DNA of 64,000 nucleotides from Kitasatospora sp. CB01950 (GTDB taxonomy: Bacteria; Actinomycetota; Actinomycetes; Streptomycetales; Streptomycetaceae), in contig NZ_LISX01000003.1 in NCBI RefSeq assembly GCF_001905465.1, positions 62,001 to 126,000 on the forward strand. The letters are read 5' to 3'. The position numbers and the translations under genes are program-made. The stretch's first letter is position 1, and every line of letters starts with the position of its first letter. Positions 8,599 to 16,862 of the stretch are shown here, one piece after another. The notes below the pieces were generated by a model, which did no database searches, was not told the origin of the DNA, and was given only the letters and a program-made list of their open reading frames with translations.

Positions 8599-9644
8599 GG
8601 GGTCTCCGAGGTCGGGGTGGGGGCGGGGGTGTGGGGGAAGGTGGAGGTGAGCTGCCAGCCGTCCGGGACGGGCCCGGCGTGGAAGGCGCCGCCGAGGGCC
8701 TCGACCCGGGCGGCGAGACCGGCCAGGCCGTGACCGCCGCGCGGCCTGGCCCGGCGGGTGGCGGGCGGGCCGTCGTTGTGCACGATCAGCCGCAATTCGT
8801 CGGCCCGGTGGGTGAGTTCGATCCGGACGGTGCGCGCAGTGGGGGCGTGGCGGCGGACGTTGGTGAGCGCCTCGACGGCGATCCGGTGGACGGTCGCGGC
8901 GCACTCGCGTCCCACCGGGTCCGGGGCGAGTGCGAGTTGGACGACCGGGCCGCCGGTGGCGGTGAACCGTCGGGCCAGCTCCGGGAGTTCGGCGAGGCTT
9001 TCGTGCGGGGCGAGGGCGGCCTGCCGATCGGCGGTGCGCAGCAGGTCGACGGTCCGGTCCAGGGAGGCGAGGGCCTGCTGCCCGGCCTGCTCGATCCGGC
9101 CGAACAGCTCGGCCGCCCGTTCCGGCGACCGGCCGGCCAACACGCCTCCGGCCTGCGCCAGGGCGACCATGCCGCTGACGTCGTGGGCGACGAAGTCGTG
9201 CAGGTCGTGGGCGAGTTCGAGCCGCTGGGCGTGTTGGGCGGCGGCCACGGCGAGCTCGCGTTGACGGTCGAGCGCGCGCAGGTACCCGCCGACGGCGCAG
9301 GCGACCGCAACGGCGACGGCACCGAAGCCGAGCAGCGGCGGCTCGAAGCCGACGAACCGCATCGGCCACCCCAGCACGGCCAGCGCCGGCCAGGCCACCG
9401 CCCACCCCCGGCCGTTCCGGGCCGCGAGGGCCACCAGGCCCAGCAGCACACCGAGTTCGACCACCCCGGCCAGCCCCACCGCCGCCGCCCCGCCCCGGTA
9501 CGGCCCGGCCCACCCGGCGGCGCAGCTGAGCACGATCGACAGCGCAGCGACAGATCCGGCCCGCCGTGGGCGGCACAGCGCCCACCCGACGACGGCGGCA
9601 GGGACGAGCAACCCGGCAGCGGTCCAGACGAGTTCGGCGCTCAC
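8595..9644 (-). CDS. Sensor histidine kinase, HisKA_3 type
   Basis: A 349-residue membrane kinase with four or five hydrophobic segments in the first 120 residues and no large extracellular domain, so it probably senses within the membrane. The dimerisation helix carries His149 in LAHDLHDFVAHD. The ATPase domain has an N-box (HRIAVEALTNVRRHA) and a glycine-rich GGHGLAGLAARV. The GTG start overlaps the stop of a 34-codon upstream ORF (GTGA). It forms a pair with the downstream response regulator. Confidence 0.86.
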   Translation of the reverse strand: MSAELVWTAAGLLVPAAVVGWALCRPRRAGSVAALSIVLSCAAGWAGPYRGGAAAVGLAGVVELGVLLGLVALAARNGRGWAVAWPALAVLGWPMRFVGFEPPLLGFGAVAVAVACAVGGYLRALDRQRELAVAAAQHAQRLELAHDLHDFVAHDVSGMVALAQAGGVLAGRSPERAAELFGRIEQAGQQALASLDRTVDLLRTADRQAALAPHESLAELPELARRFTATGGPVVQLALAPDPVGRECAATVHRIAVEALTNVRRHAPTARTVRIELTHRADELRLIVHNDGPPATRRARPRGGHGLAGLAARVEALGGAFHAGPVPDGWQLTSTFPHTPAPTPTSETP

Positions 9645-9745
9645 GGGGCTGTCCGGCAGCGGGGGTCGGCCGGGTCGGCGGTGGAGTCGAGCGCAGGTGA
9701 CGACGCCGATAACCCGGCTGTGGCCCGGGCGAGTTCGGCGTTCAT
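9641..9745 (-). CDS. 34-residue leader ORF with a TTA codon
   Basis: A small reading frame beginning MNAELARATAG and ending CRTAP. Its TGA overlaps the GTG of the kinase gene, and its ATG overlaps the stop of another small ORF upstream (ATGA). Codon 12 (9712-9710) is TTA, a leucine codon that in Streptomyces is read only by the developmental tRNA bldA. There is no signal peptide or known motif. It could couple kinase synthesis to bldA. It is too short for codon statistics, so expression is inferred from the overlap architecture alone. Confidence 0.45.
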   Translation of the reverse strand: MNAELARATAGLSASSPALDSTADPADPRCRTAP

Positions 9746-9834
9746 GACGCTGCCTCGGGCGGGCCTGGCGTCGGTCGATTCGGCATGGTGGGGCGCTCGC
9801 GTGTGCGCGTGGCTGCCCCCAGGTCCCCGTTCAT
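9742..9834 (-). CDS. 30-residue leaderless leader ORF
   Basis: Starts MNGDLGAATRT and ends PPEAAS. A TAGGGT -10 box ends six bases before its ATG, typical of a leaderless message. Its stop overlaps the next ORF in an ATGA. The first nine residues resemble those of the following ORF (MNGDLGAAT versus MNAELARAT), which hints at a small duplication. Function unknown. Confidence 0.42.
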   Translation of the reverse strand: MNGDLGAATRTRERPTMPNRPTPGPPEAAS

Positions 9835-9840
9835 GTGATC

Positions 9841-9885
9841 ACCCTAGGGGCCGTGGGGGCGGCGGCGGGTGTGCCGATCGGCACA
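9841..9885 (-). promoter_or_regulatory. Promoter and palindrome of the two-component unit
   Basis: On the minus strand a -10 box TAGGGT (9846-9841) precedes the first leader ORF. Just upstream is a perfect 16-base palindrome TGTGCCGATCGGCACA (9870-9885), close to where the -35 region would be. It is a plausible binding site for the cognate response regulator or another repressor. No consensus -35 is visible. Confidence 0.45.
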
Positions 9886-10211
9886 TCGGGTGTCCGGGGG
9901 ATGGCCGTTCGACACCTGCGGCCGGGGCAGGGGCGGGCGACAGAGTCCTGGGCGGCGCCGGTGGCCGGCCGAGGAGAGGACGGACAGCAATGGGGACGAT
10001 GGCACCGGCACCACGAAGGGCCATGCGGGCAAGTGCGGGCGGTGGTGCCGTCGGCACTCGCCGCACGGCCTCGCGGGCTCGGTGATGGCGCTGTGCTACC
10101 TGCGCTGGTGGCGTGGGGGCCGCTGCCGGCGGCCGTGACGATCGACCACGCCCGCCGGGCCCGAGTGCCGCATCATGGGGGCCGGTGGGGACGACGGCGT
10201 GAGGGGCGGGC
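9886..10211. other. Intergenic region without a supported gene
   Basis: This is the divergent space between the two-component unit (read left) and the hypothetical gene starting at 10212 (read right). Open frames exist on both strands, but none has a ribosome site, a recognisable domain or a sensible partner. Nothing else stands out. Confidence 0.5.
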
Positions 10212-10718
10212 GTGGGGCGGCTGTTGAGCGGTGTCGCGGCGGTGCGCTGGGGAGAGCTGCGCGACGCGACGGGCGATCCGGCCGGCCGCGTTCCCGCGCT
10301 GTTGTCCCGGATCGCGTTCGGGGACGAGCAGGCGGCCCGCCGGGCGGTCGACGAACTCGCCGACGCGGTCTGCGCGTTGGGCTTCGTCGTCGGCGGGGCG
10401 ACCGCACCCGCCGTGCCGCTCCTGCTCGAACTGGCCGTGTCCCCAACGGGGTTGTGCCAGCCGGAGCTGTGGGCGCTGCTGGAGAGTATCTGCCGCACCG
10501 AGCAATGGCACTCCGCCGCCGGCCCCGAGCACGGCCCGGCGTTGCGGCGGCAACTCGGCTGGGAGGCGGCCGCGAGGGCGGCGGTCCACGCGGGCAGGCC
10601 GGTCGTCGAACGCGTCGCCGCCTCCGTGAGGCCGGAGGACGCGGTGCCCGCCCGGCGGCTGTTGCGGGCGATGGACGAGTCGCCGCCCTTCCCGACCCGG
10701 CGCGGGCACGGCCGTTGA
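10212..10718 (+). CDS. Hypothetical helical protein
   Basis: A 168-residue protein with GTG start preceded by GAGGGGCGG. It is made of amphipathic helices with repeated Ala/Leu patterns (DEQAARRAVDELADAVCALG; PAVPLLLELAV; PELWALLESICRTEQW), reminiscent of HEAT or armadillo-like helical proteins that are common and uncharacterised in streptomycetes. It has no signal or membrane segment. The assignment to a HEAT-like fold is inference. Confidence 0.6.
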   Translation: MGRLLSGVAAVRWGELRDATGDPAGRVPALLSRIAFGDEQAARRAVDELADAVCALGFVVGGATAPAVPLLLELAVSPTGLCQPELWALLESICRTEQWHSAAGPEHGPALRRQLGWEAAARAAVHAGRPVVERVAASVRPEDAVPARRLLRAMDESPPFPTRRGHGR

Positions 10719-10953
10719 ATGCCCGTCGGGCGCGGCGTTGGTGCGGGGATGGGCAACGCATTAACAAGGGAGAACTTCGGGGCGAACAGAGGCAGCTCGG
10801 GAGGCATTCCGCTTCCGGACATTGTCTGTGCACACATAGCGTTCGCAGCGTGACGATGTGCGTCCGGTTCGTGTCGAAGCCGGATCGTTCGCCATGCGGT
10901 GCTGCGGCCGAGGACGGGCCTCGGGCCGGCGGAGATCCGGGGGGTGGCGGGCG

Positions 10954-11319
10954 GTGCGCGGGGAGGGTCTGTTCACGGAACGGGCGTCGAACGGGCGGTT
11001 CCAGTGGCAGTTGAAGGCGTTGAACGGGCGGGTGGTGGCGGTCTCCTCGTCCGTCTACGACTCCGCCGCGGACGCCGAGCGAGCTTTCGCCGAACTCGTC
11101 GCCCTGGGACCGGCGTTGGTGGCGCGGATCACCCATGTGCGGGGTGGGCCGGGCTGGACCTGGGTGGTGCCCGGGGCGCGCGGCAATCCGCTGGTCACGT
11201 CGAGTCGGGCGTACGAGCGTTACGCGACGTGCCAGAACGCGTTCCGCCGGTTCGCGGCGCTGCTGGCCCGGATGGCGGAGGCGGCGGTGCCCGGCGGTAC
11301 GCCCGGGGGTGGACGGTGA
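10954..11319 (+). CDS. YegP-like (DUF1508) protein
   Basis: A small protein of about 121 residues containing a DUF1508/YegP-like alpha-beta motif: GRFQWQLKALNGRVVAVSSS followed by YDSAADAERAFAEL. The GTG at 10954 is preceded by a G-rich stretch; in-frame upstream starts at 10894 and 10858 are possible but lack a ribosome site. Its stop overlaps the GTG of the next gene (GTGA), which encodes a divergent copy of the same fold. Function of the family is not established. Confidence 0.6.
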   Translation: MRGEGLFTERASNGRFQWQLKALNGRVVAVSSSVYDSAADAERAFAELVALGPALVARITHVRGGPGWTWVVPGARGNPLVTSSRAYERYATCQNAFRRFAALLARMAEAAVPGGTPGGGR

Positions 11320-11750
11320 GCGGGGCCGAGCCGGGGCGGGGGGACGGGCCGCGGCACAGGGCCGAGTCGGGGCGTGGCCCGCGGCTGGTGCCGGTGCGCG
11401 GCGCGGACGGCCGGGCGGGATGGTCGCTGGTCGCCGCGAACGGGCGGCGGCTGGCCGCAGCCGTCCGCGGCTACCGGACGGACCGTGAACTGGCCTCCGG
11501 GGTCGCCGAGTTGCTCGCCGAGCGGGCCGCCCTGCGGTTCGTGCTGAGCCAGCGCGAGGACCGGCAGTGGACGTGGACTGCCTACCTGCCGGCCCGCTCC
11601 ACCCGGGCGGGTGCGGGCGGCGGCGAGCCGGTGGCCCGCAGCGCCCGCGGCTATCTGCGGCGCGACCAGTGCCGGCAGAGCGTCACCGGCTTCCTGCAGG
11701 GCGTCGAGCACGTCCAGCGGATGTGCCGAACGGCCGGGAACCCCTGGTGA
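11316..11750 (+). CDS. Second YegP-like protein
   Basis: A 144-residue protein translationally coupled to the previous gene. It repeats the pattern GWSLVAANGRRLAAAVRGY...ELASGVAELLAERAALRF and again ends in a Tyr/Arg-rich helix (SARGYLRRDQCRQSVTGF). The two genes appear to be an old tandem duplication of a YegP-like module. No signal peptide. Role unknown. Confidence 0.55.
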   Translation: MSGAEPGRGDGPRHRAESGRGPRLVPVRGADGRAGWSLVAANGRRLAAAVRGYRTDRELASGVAELLAERAALRFVLSQREDRQWTWTAYLPARSTRAGAGGGEPVARSARGYLRRDQCRQSVTGFLQGVEHVQRMCRTAGNPW

Positions 11751-12105
11751 GTCGGGCTCGGCGAGAGGTGCGGGGCCGTCGCCCGAGGGGTTCGTGCACG
11801 TCCGGCCGGGGTCGGTGGTGCTGGGGTGAAGCGGAGATGGCCGAGGTGCCCCCGTGGGCACACCTGGAGAAGAACGTGTCCATGTCGGGGAGTTCCGGTG
11901 AAGGGCCATCAATCACCGCCCCCACCAGCGTAGTTGGTGCGGAAGCCGGAGTGCGGACGGCGGGGCGGGCGGCTCGGGAGAGGCTTCCGGGCGGCGGCGC
12001 GGGACGACGAGGATCACTCCCGCCGGGAAGCCGCGGAGCTCTCCGGCACCGGACCCCGCCAGGTCCGGTCCAGCGAGGCACGATCCCCCTCGGAGGATGA
12101 GGACC
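11751..12105. other. Intergenic region before the Pst-like locus
   Basis: No gene is called. A plus-strand frame from ATG 11837 to 12100 begins MAEVPPWAHLEKNV and has good GC-ending codons for its first 16 codons, but it then degenerates and has no spaced ribosome site. A short inverted repeat GTGCCC/GGGCAC lies at 11846-11861. I see no tandem GTTCA-type PHO boxes here. The strong ribosome site GGAGG at 12092-12096 belongs to the next gene. Confidence 0.5.
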
Positions 12106-13128
12106 ATGCGTCACACCGCTGCCAAGGCGCTCGCGGCCGTTGCCATCACCGCCGCCCTGACCACCGTCGCCGCCGTTCCGGCCAGCGCCGACCCGACCGT
12201 GACCCCCGCCGCGAAGGACATCGTGGGCGTGGGCTCGGACACCACGCAGGCGCTGTTCACCAAGTTCTCGGCCGACTACAACGCGACGATCCCGGCCACC
12301 GACACCACCACGCCGCGCCTGTACAGCTGGGACGCCACCGGCACCAGCCCGATCACCCCGAAGACCGGCGGCGCCTCGATCGCCCGCCCGAACGGCTCCG
12401 GCGCCGGCATCAGCGCGCTTGCCGCCAACACCAACGCCACCCTGGACTTCGCCCGTTCCTCCCGCGCCGCCCAGGCCACCGACCCGTCCACCCTGGACTT
12501 CATCGCCTTCGCGAAGGACGCGGTCACCTGGTCCGCCACGGTCAACGGCCACGCCCCGGCCAACCTGACCACCGCGAACCTGGTCGACATCTACACCTGT
12601 GCCAAGACCGACTGGTCGCAGTTCGGCGGCACCGCCGGCACCATCAAGGCGTACCTGCCGCAGAGCGGCTCCGGCACCCGCTCGTTCTTCCTGCAGGCCC
12701 TCGGCAACATCACCCCGGGCAACTGCGTCGTCAGCGGCCCCGAGGAGAACGAGGGCACCGACTCCGCGTTCACGGGCAACCTCGACGCGATCTTCCCGTA
12801 CTCGGTCGGCCACTACGTCGGCCAGCTGAACGGCCACACCACCGCCACCGACGCCCCCGGCCAGCTGACCCTGCGCAACATCAACGGCGTCACGCCGCTG
12901 ACCGCCACCAACACCCTGAACCCGGCGTTCGCCGGCGGCAGCTACGGCCGCGTGCTGTTCAACGTGGTCCGCGACGCCGACTACACCGCCACCACCACCC
13001 AGGGCACCGCGCTGCGCGCCATCTTCAGCAACGGCGGCTGGATCTGCTCCACCGCCGGTCGCAACGACATCGCCAGCTACGGCTTCCTGAACCTGCCGGC
13101 CACCGGCTGCGGCGTCATCATCCACTGA
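12106..13128 (+). CDS. Secreted PstS-like substrate-binding protein
   Basis: A 340-residue exported protein. The signal peptide ends about ASA|D at residue 28, and no lipobox is present, so it is released or held by partners. The body resembles phosphate-binding PstS proteins, with an oxyanion-binding-like loop QSGSGTRSFF, a preceding VGSDTTQ near the N-terminus and cysteines that could pair. The ATG at 12106 is preferred over the one at 12097 because GGAGG at 12092 is correctly spaced. It is the first gene of the Pst-like locus and is followed by a strong hairpin. The ligand is probably an oxyanion, but this is not proven. Confidence 0.75.
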   Translation: MRHTAAKALAAVAITAALTTVAAVPASADPTVTPAAKDIVGVGSDTTQALFTKFSADYNATIPATDTTTPRLYSWDATGTSPITPKTGGASIARPNGSGAGISALAANTNATLDFARSSRAAQATDPSTLDFIAFAKDAVTWSATVNGHAPANLTTANLVDIYTCAKTDWSQFGGTAGTIKAYLPQSGSGTRSFFLQALGNITPGNCVVSGPEENEGTDSAFTGNLDAIFPYSVGHYVGQLNGHTTATDAPGQLTLRNINGVTPLTATNTLNPAFAGGSYGRVLFNVVRDADYTATTTQGTALRAIFSNGGWICSTAGRNDIASYGFLNLPATGCGVIIH

Positions 13129-13160
13129 CACCCCGCCACCCCGGCACCACGTGCCACCCC

Positions 13161-13196
13161 CGCCGCCCGTCCCGCAGCCACGCGGGACGGGCGGCG
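13161..13196 (+). terminator. 15-bp hairpin after the binding-protein gene
   Basis: A perfect 15-base-pair stem (13161-13175 with 13182-13196) closed by a six-base loop. It is GC-only, without a T run, as is common in streptomycetes. It separates the first secreted gene from the next. Confidence 0.75.
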
Positions 13197-13256
13197 GCCC
13201 CGTCACGGCCGACCCGCCGTGCACGACGCACCCTGCACCCCGCCTCGTCAGCAAGC

Positions 13257-13376
13257 CGCGCCGCGAAGAACCCCGCACCGCGTAAGACCTGCACCGCGCA
13301 AGACCCGCACCGCGAGCAACCTGCGCCACGAGCACCCCGCACCGCGAAGAACCCCGCACCGCGAAGAACCCCGCAC
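13257..13376 (+). repeat. Seven tandem copies of a 15-17 base unit
   Basis: Imperfect copies of CGCACCGCGAAGAACC run from 13257 to just before the ribosome site of the next gene. The sixth and seventh copies are identical and a partial eighth follows. The array lies in the leader of the small secreted protein gene. It lacks the constant-length spacers of a CRISPR array. Confidence 0.85.
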
Positions 13377-13395
13377 CCAGCTTGAAGGAGCCACG

Positions 13396-13980
13396 ATGTC
13401 CCGCACGTACGCCCGGATCGCCGCCGCTGCCGCCGGCCTCGCCCTCGTCGCCACCGTCGCCTCGGCGACCACCGCCTCGGCCGCGCCGGCCGCCGGCAAC
13501 GCGGTGATCCACGAGAGCAACGCGTTCTTCCAGCAGGCCGCCCAGGCCGGCATCGTGGCCGTCCCGCTGCCCACCGCGACCGCCGGCTACGACCCGAACA
13601 CCGGCCTGTCGGCGAGCTTCCCCGTCACCGGCGGCTCCGGCAACATCGCCGAGTTCTGGGGCAGCGTCCAGTTCGGCGGCGGCCTGCTGTTCGTCGACGC
13701 CCGCACCGGCAGCGCCGTCGCCTTCCGCCAGCTGTCGTTCTCCTCGGACAGCTACCAGGTCACCGGCGTCCCGGACGGCTCCACCACCCCCGTCGCGCTG
13801 TTCGCCCCGGCCGGCGAGACCGTGGTCACCCGCACCGGCGCCACCCAGAACCTGAACGCCGCCTCGCTGGCGCTCGACCCGGCCGGCGCACAGTTCCTCG
13901 ACAGCAAGCTGCGCACCTCGTTCTTCACCGCGGACCAGAGCGTCGGCACCTTCACCGTGTCCTACACCCCGGCCTCCTGA
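13396..13980 (+). CDS. Small secreted protein of the Pst-like locus
   Basis: A 194-residue exported protein with signal peptide cleavage near ASA|A (29). The mature part is a beta-rich domain of about 165 residues (NIAEFWGSVQFGGGLLFVDA) without cysteines or catalytic motifs I recognise. The start is set by GAAGGAG at 13384. It sits between two substrate-binding proteins and is flanked by hairpin terminators on both sides, so it is probably transcribed as a single gene. Function unknown. Confidence 0.72.
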   Translation: MSRTYARIAAAAAGLALVATVASATTASAAPAAGNAVIHESNAFFQQAAQAGIVAVPLPTATAGYDPNTGLSASFPVTGGSGNIAEFWGSVQFGGGLLFVDARTGSAVAFRQLSFSSDSYQVTGVPDGSTTPVALFAPAGETVVTRTGATQNLNAASLALDPAGAQFLDSKLRTSFFTADQSVGTFTVSYTPAS

Positions 13981-14012
13981 CGATTCGTCACTCCAGCACC
14001 GTGCGCCACACC

Positions 14013-14045
14013 CGCACCGCCCGACCCGTCCGGTCGGGCGGTGCG
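14013..14045 (+). terminator. 14-bp hairpin followed by a T run
   Basis: A perfect stem pairs 14013-14026 with 14032-14045 across a five-base loop, followed by CGCGTTTT. It is a good intrinsic terminator for the small secreted protein gene. Confidence 0.8.
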
Positions 14046-14237
14046 CGCGTTTTCGGACGCTGATGACACGTCAGTTCCCTTGATTCGAGCACTAATTGGG
14101 GCCTCGTACATCTGGTGGACAGCACCCGGACAGACGTCACTGGCCGAATATCGTCGGAGGCGTCGAACGCCGTCGCTCCGCTCCCTGTCATCCGTGCGTG
14201 CCTGCTCCGGTGCGCCGTCGCCGGAGGTGCTTCGCCG

Positions 14238-16775
14238 ATGAGAGTCCGCCCGTCAGGGCCCAGAACCCGATCACGACCGTTGCAGGCCTGGCTGGCGGCC
14301 GTCCTGACGTGGGCGCTCGGCGCGGCCGCCGTGCTGCTGCCGCTCGGCGGGACGGGCGTCCAGCCCGCGCAGGCCGCCGCCGGCACCACCGTGCCCGGGC
14401 CCGCCCGCTGGGACCCGCTGACCTGGACCACCGGCCCCGCCGGGTCCGTGACCGTCACGCCGACCAGCGGCCTCGGCAACCAGGTGCTGCACGTCACCTG
14501 GAGCGGGTTCACGCCGACCGTGGACGCCGACTTCCAGCCCGTCCCCGTGGTGCTCAACCCGCACGGGAACTCCGGCTTCGACAAGGTCGCCCGCTACCCG
14601 GTGCGGATCTACCAGTGCCGCGGCGAGAAGCCGCAGATCACCGACTGCTACGGCTCCAGCCTGTACAACGCCGACCCGGCCAAGGGCTTCCTGCAGCCGT
14701 TCCCCGCGCCCGGCACCACCACGCCCGAGTTCCCGTCGAACATGGCGATCGCCGCGACCCGCCCCGACGGCAGCGGCGAGGCCGACATCGAGGTGTGGAC
14801 CGCGCAGCAGAGCCAGACCCTCGGCTGCGACCCCACCCACAAGTGCTCGCTGGTGATCGAGGCCAACTACGGCGGCGACTCCGTCGGCGCCTACCAGTGG
14901 CCGGCCGGCGAGATCAACTGCGACGACCACTCCGGCGACTCCGACGGCCTGTTCAACACCGCCAGCGACAACGTCGTCGCGTTCGAGAACACCGGCGGCA
15001 AGCGCTACGCCAGCGGCGAGGCCTGCGCCTGGGCCAACCACGTCACCGTGCCGCTCAACTTCGGCCCCACCCCGGCGGCCTGCGCCGCCAAGAACGCCGA
15101 CTTCTCCGCGATCGGCCTGGAGATGGCCGACCGTGCTGTCCAGCAGTGGCGCACCGGCCTGTGCCAGGGCGGCAACGACCCGCTGACCGTGCAGTACACC
15201 TCCGGCGGCGGCGAACCGCAGGCCCGCTCGGCGTTCCTGCGCCGCGCCGGCGGCGACATCGCACTCACCTCGGTGCCCGACCGCGACCCGGCGGCCCGCC
15301 CGTACACCTACGCGCCGCTCGCCAACAGCGCCGTCTCCGTGGTCTTCCTGGTCGACGACGGCGCCAGCCACCGGCAGATCCGCACCCTGAAGCTCAACCA
15401 GCGGCTGCTCGCCAAGATGCTGACGCAGAGCTACCGGCTCGACGCCGGCGACGAGACCGACAGCGTCAAGGGCAACGCGGTCTGCCTGTTCGCCGACCCC
15501 GAGTTCCTCCAGCTCAACCCCAGCGGCGACAACGGCCCGACCTGGCCCGGCTGCCTGGCCGGCGGCACCTTCGCCGCCACCGCCCCGATCGTCGTCGGCG
15601 GCACCACCGACCTGGTCACCCGCCTCACCACCTGGATCGCCGCCGACCCCGACGCCGCCCAGTTCCTCCAGGGCGCCGCCGACCCGTGGGGCATGCACAT
15701 CGACGCCAAGTACCTGCGCTCCAGCTACCCCGGGTTCCCGGTCGACGCCTTCCAGCCGCAGGACTTCACCGGCCCGCCGAGCCGCCCCAACTGGAAGCAG
15801 TACGAGTGGAACCCGGTGCTCGGCGGCCTCGGCCAGGTCCTGCGAATGACCCTTGAGGTCCGGCCGTCCTGCCTGAACCCCGACGAAGTCCAGGGCCAGC
15901 ACGCCAAGTGCATCAGCCAGGACAACGGCAAGCGCGCCCTGTTCGCCGTCATGGACGCCGGCCAGGCCCAGGCGATGAGCCTGCCCGAAGCCCAACTGCC
16001 CAACCCGGCAGGCGGATTCACCACCCCGACGATCGCCTCCATGCAGGCCGCCGCCGCCGACATGCCCGTCGACGCCGCCACCGGCACGCAGCAACTCCCG
16101 TACAGCGACGCAGACTCGGCGTACGCCAAGGACCCCAAGGCGTACCCGCTGACCATGGTCCAGTACGCCATGCTGCCCACCCAGGGCGTTGCCCCGGACA
16201 AGGCCGCCGCCATCGCCCGCTTCGTGCGGACCGTCACCGACCCCGCCAAGGGCCAGATCTACGGCCGCCAGCCCGGCCAACTCGCCGTCGGATTCGGCGG
16301 ACTGACGACAGGTCAGGTCACGGCAGCGAAGACCGCGGCCGGACACGTCGCCGCCCAGGACAGCGCCCTGCCCGGCAACCAGACCGCACCCGGCAACGGC
16401 AGCGGCGACGGCAACGGAGGCAACTCCGGCGGCGGCAGCGGAAACGGCGGCGGAGCCGGCAACCCCGGCACCGGCGCACTCGGCAACCCCGCCGACGCCC
16501 CCGCCGGGGACAACGCCCCCGGCGACAACAGCGGCGGCGGCGGAGCCAAGCCCAGCGGCAGCGCCTCGCCCACCCTCGGCGCCACCGCCGTCGGCCAGGC
16601 CGCCGCCGACCGGGCCGGCCTCGCCCGCCTGCTGCTGCCCGTCATCCTCGCCACCGGAGCCGTCCTGCTGGTCGGCGGACCCGCCGCCCTGCTCCTCGGC
16701 GGCACCCCCGCCGGCGCCGAACTGCGTCGCCGCACCGGCCGCCTCCGCGACCGTCTGCTGCGCCGCAACGGCTGA
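14238..16775 (+). CDS. Large membrane-tethered PstS-like binding protein
   Basis: An 845-residue exported protein. The signal peptide (LQAWLAAVLTWALGAAAVLL) ends near AQA. A cysteine-containing N-terminal region of unknown fold (about 50-290) is followed by a PBP-like region (about 310-690) with DPWGMHIDAK and the PstS-like stretch YPLTMVQYAMLP. A Gly/Asn/Ser linker (about 705-775) leads to one C-terminal membrane helix and an Arg-rich tail. It would display a binding domain on the outer face of the membrane. The start at ATG 14238 has GGAGGT upstream. There is no LPXTG motif. A hairpin separates it from pstC. Confidence 0.72.
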   Translation: MRVRPSGPRTRSRPLQAWLAAVLTWALGAAAVLLPLGGTGVQPAQAAAGTTVPGPARWDPLTWTTGPAGSVTVTPTSGLGNQVLHVTWSGFTPTVDADFQPVPVVLNPHGNSGFDKVARYPVRIYQCRGEKPQITDCYGSSLYNADPAKGFLQPFPAPGTTTPEFPSNMAIAATRPDGSGEADIEVWTAQQSQTLGCDPTHKCSLVIEANYGGDSVGAYQWPAGEINCDDHSGDSDGLFNTASDNVVAFENTGGKRYASGEACAWANHVTVPLNFGPTPAACAAKNADFSAIGLEMADRAVQQWRTGLCQGGNDPLTVQYTSGGGEPQARSAFLRRAGGDIALTSVPDRDPAARPYTYAPLANSAVSVVFLVDDGASHRQIRTLKLNQRLLAKMLTQSYRLDAGDETDSVKGNAVCLFADPEFLQLNPSGDNGPTWPGCLAGGTFAATAPIVVGGTTDLVTRLTTWIAADPDAAQFLQGAADPWGMHIDAKYLRSSYPGFPVDAFQPQDFTGPPSRPNWKQYEWNPVLGGLGQVLRMTLEVRPSCLNPDEVQGQHAKCISQDNGKRALFAVMDAGQAQAMSLPEAQLPNPAGGFTTPTIASMQAAAADMPVDAATGTQQLPYSDADSAYAKDPKAYPLTMVQYAMLPTQGVAPDKAAAIARFVRTVTDPAKGQIYGRQPGQLAVGFGGLTTGQVTAAKTAAGHVAAQDSALPGNQTAPGNGSGDGNGGNSGGGSGNGGGAGNPGTGALGNPADAPAGDNAPGDNSGGGGAKPSGSASPTLGATAVGQAAADRAGLARLLLPVILATGAVLLVGGPAALLLGGTPAGAELRRRTGRLRDRLLRRNG

Positions 16776-16783
16776 CCGCACCC

Positions 16784-16815
16784 GCCGGGCGGGCGCCCCT
16801 GCGCGCCCGCCCGGC
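16784..16815 (+). terminator. 13-bp hairpin between the binding protein and pstC
   Basis: A perfect 13-base-pair stem (16784-16796 with 16803-16815) with a six-base loop and no T run. It may end the upstream message or attenuate read-through into pstC. Confidence 0.65.
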
Positions 16816-16862
16816 CACCCTCGACCACCCCAGGAACCCTCACCGCGCGGAGAGTTGACACC

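Noticed and set aside
11837..12100. Possible small gene starting MAEVPPWAHLEKNV
   Set aside because: The ribosome-site-like GCGGAG touches the ATG, the second half has poor codon usage, and no homologous family is recognised.
13257..13376. Possible CRISPR array
   Set aside because: Units are contiguous, 15-17 bases, imperfect and without spacers or nearby cas genes.
11751..16862. PHO boxes for PhoP control of the Pst-like locus
   Set aside because: I found no convincing 11-base GTTCA-type direct repeats before the first binding protein, the large binding protein or pstC. A matrix search would be decisive.
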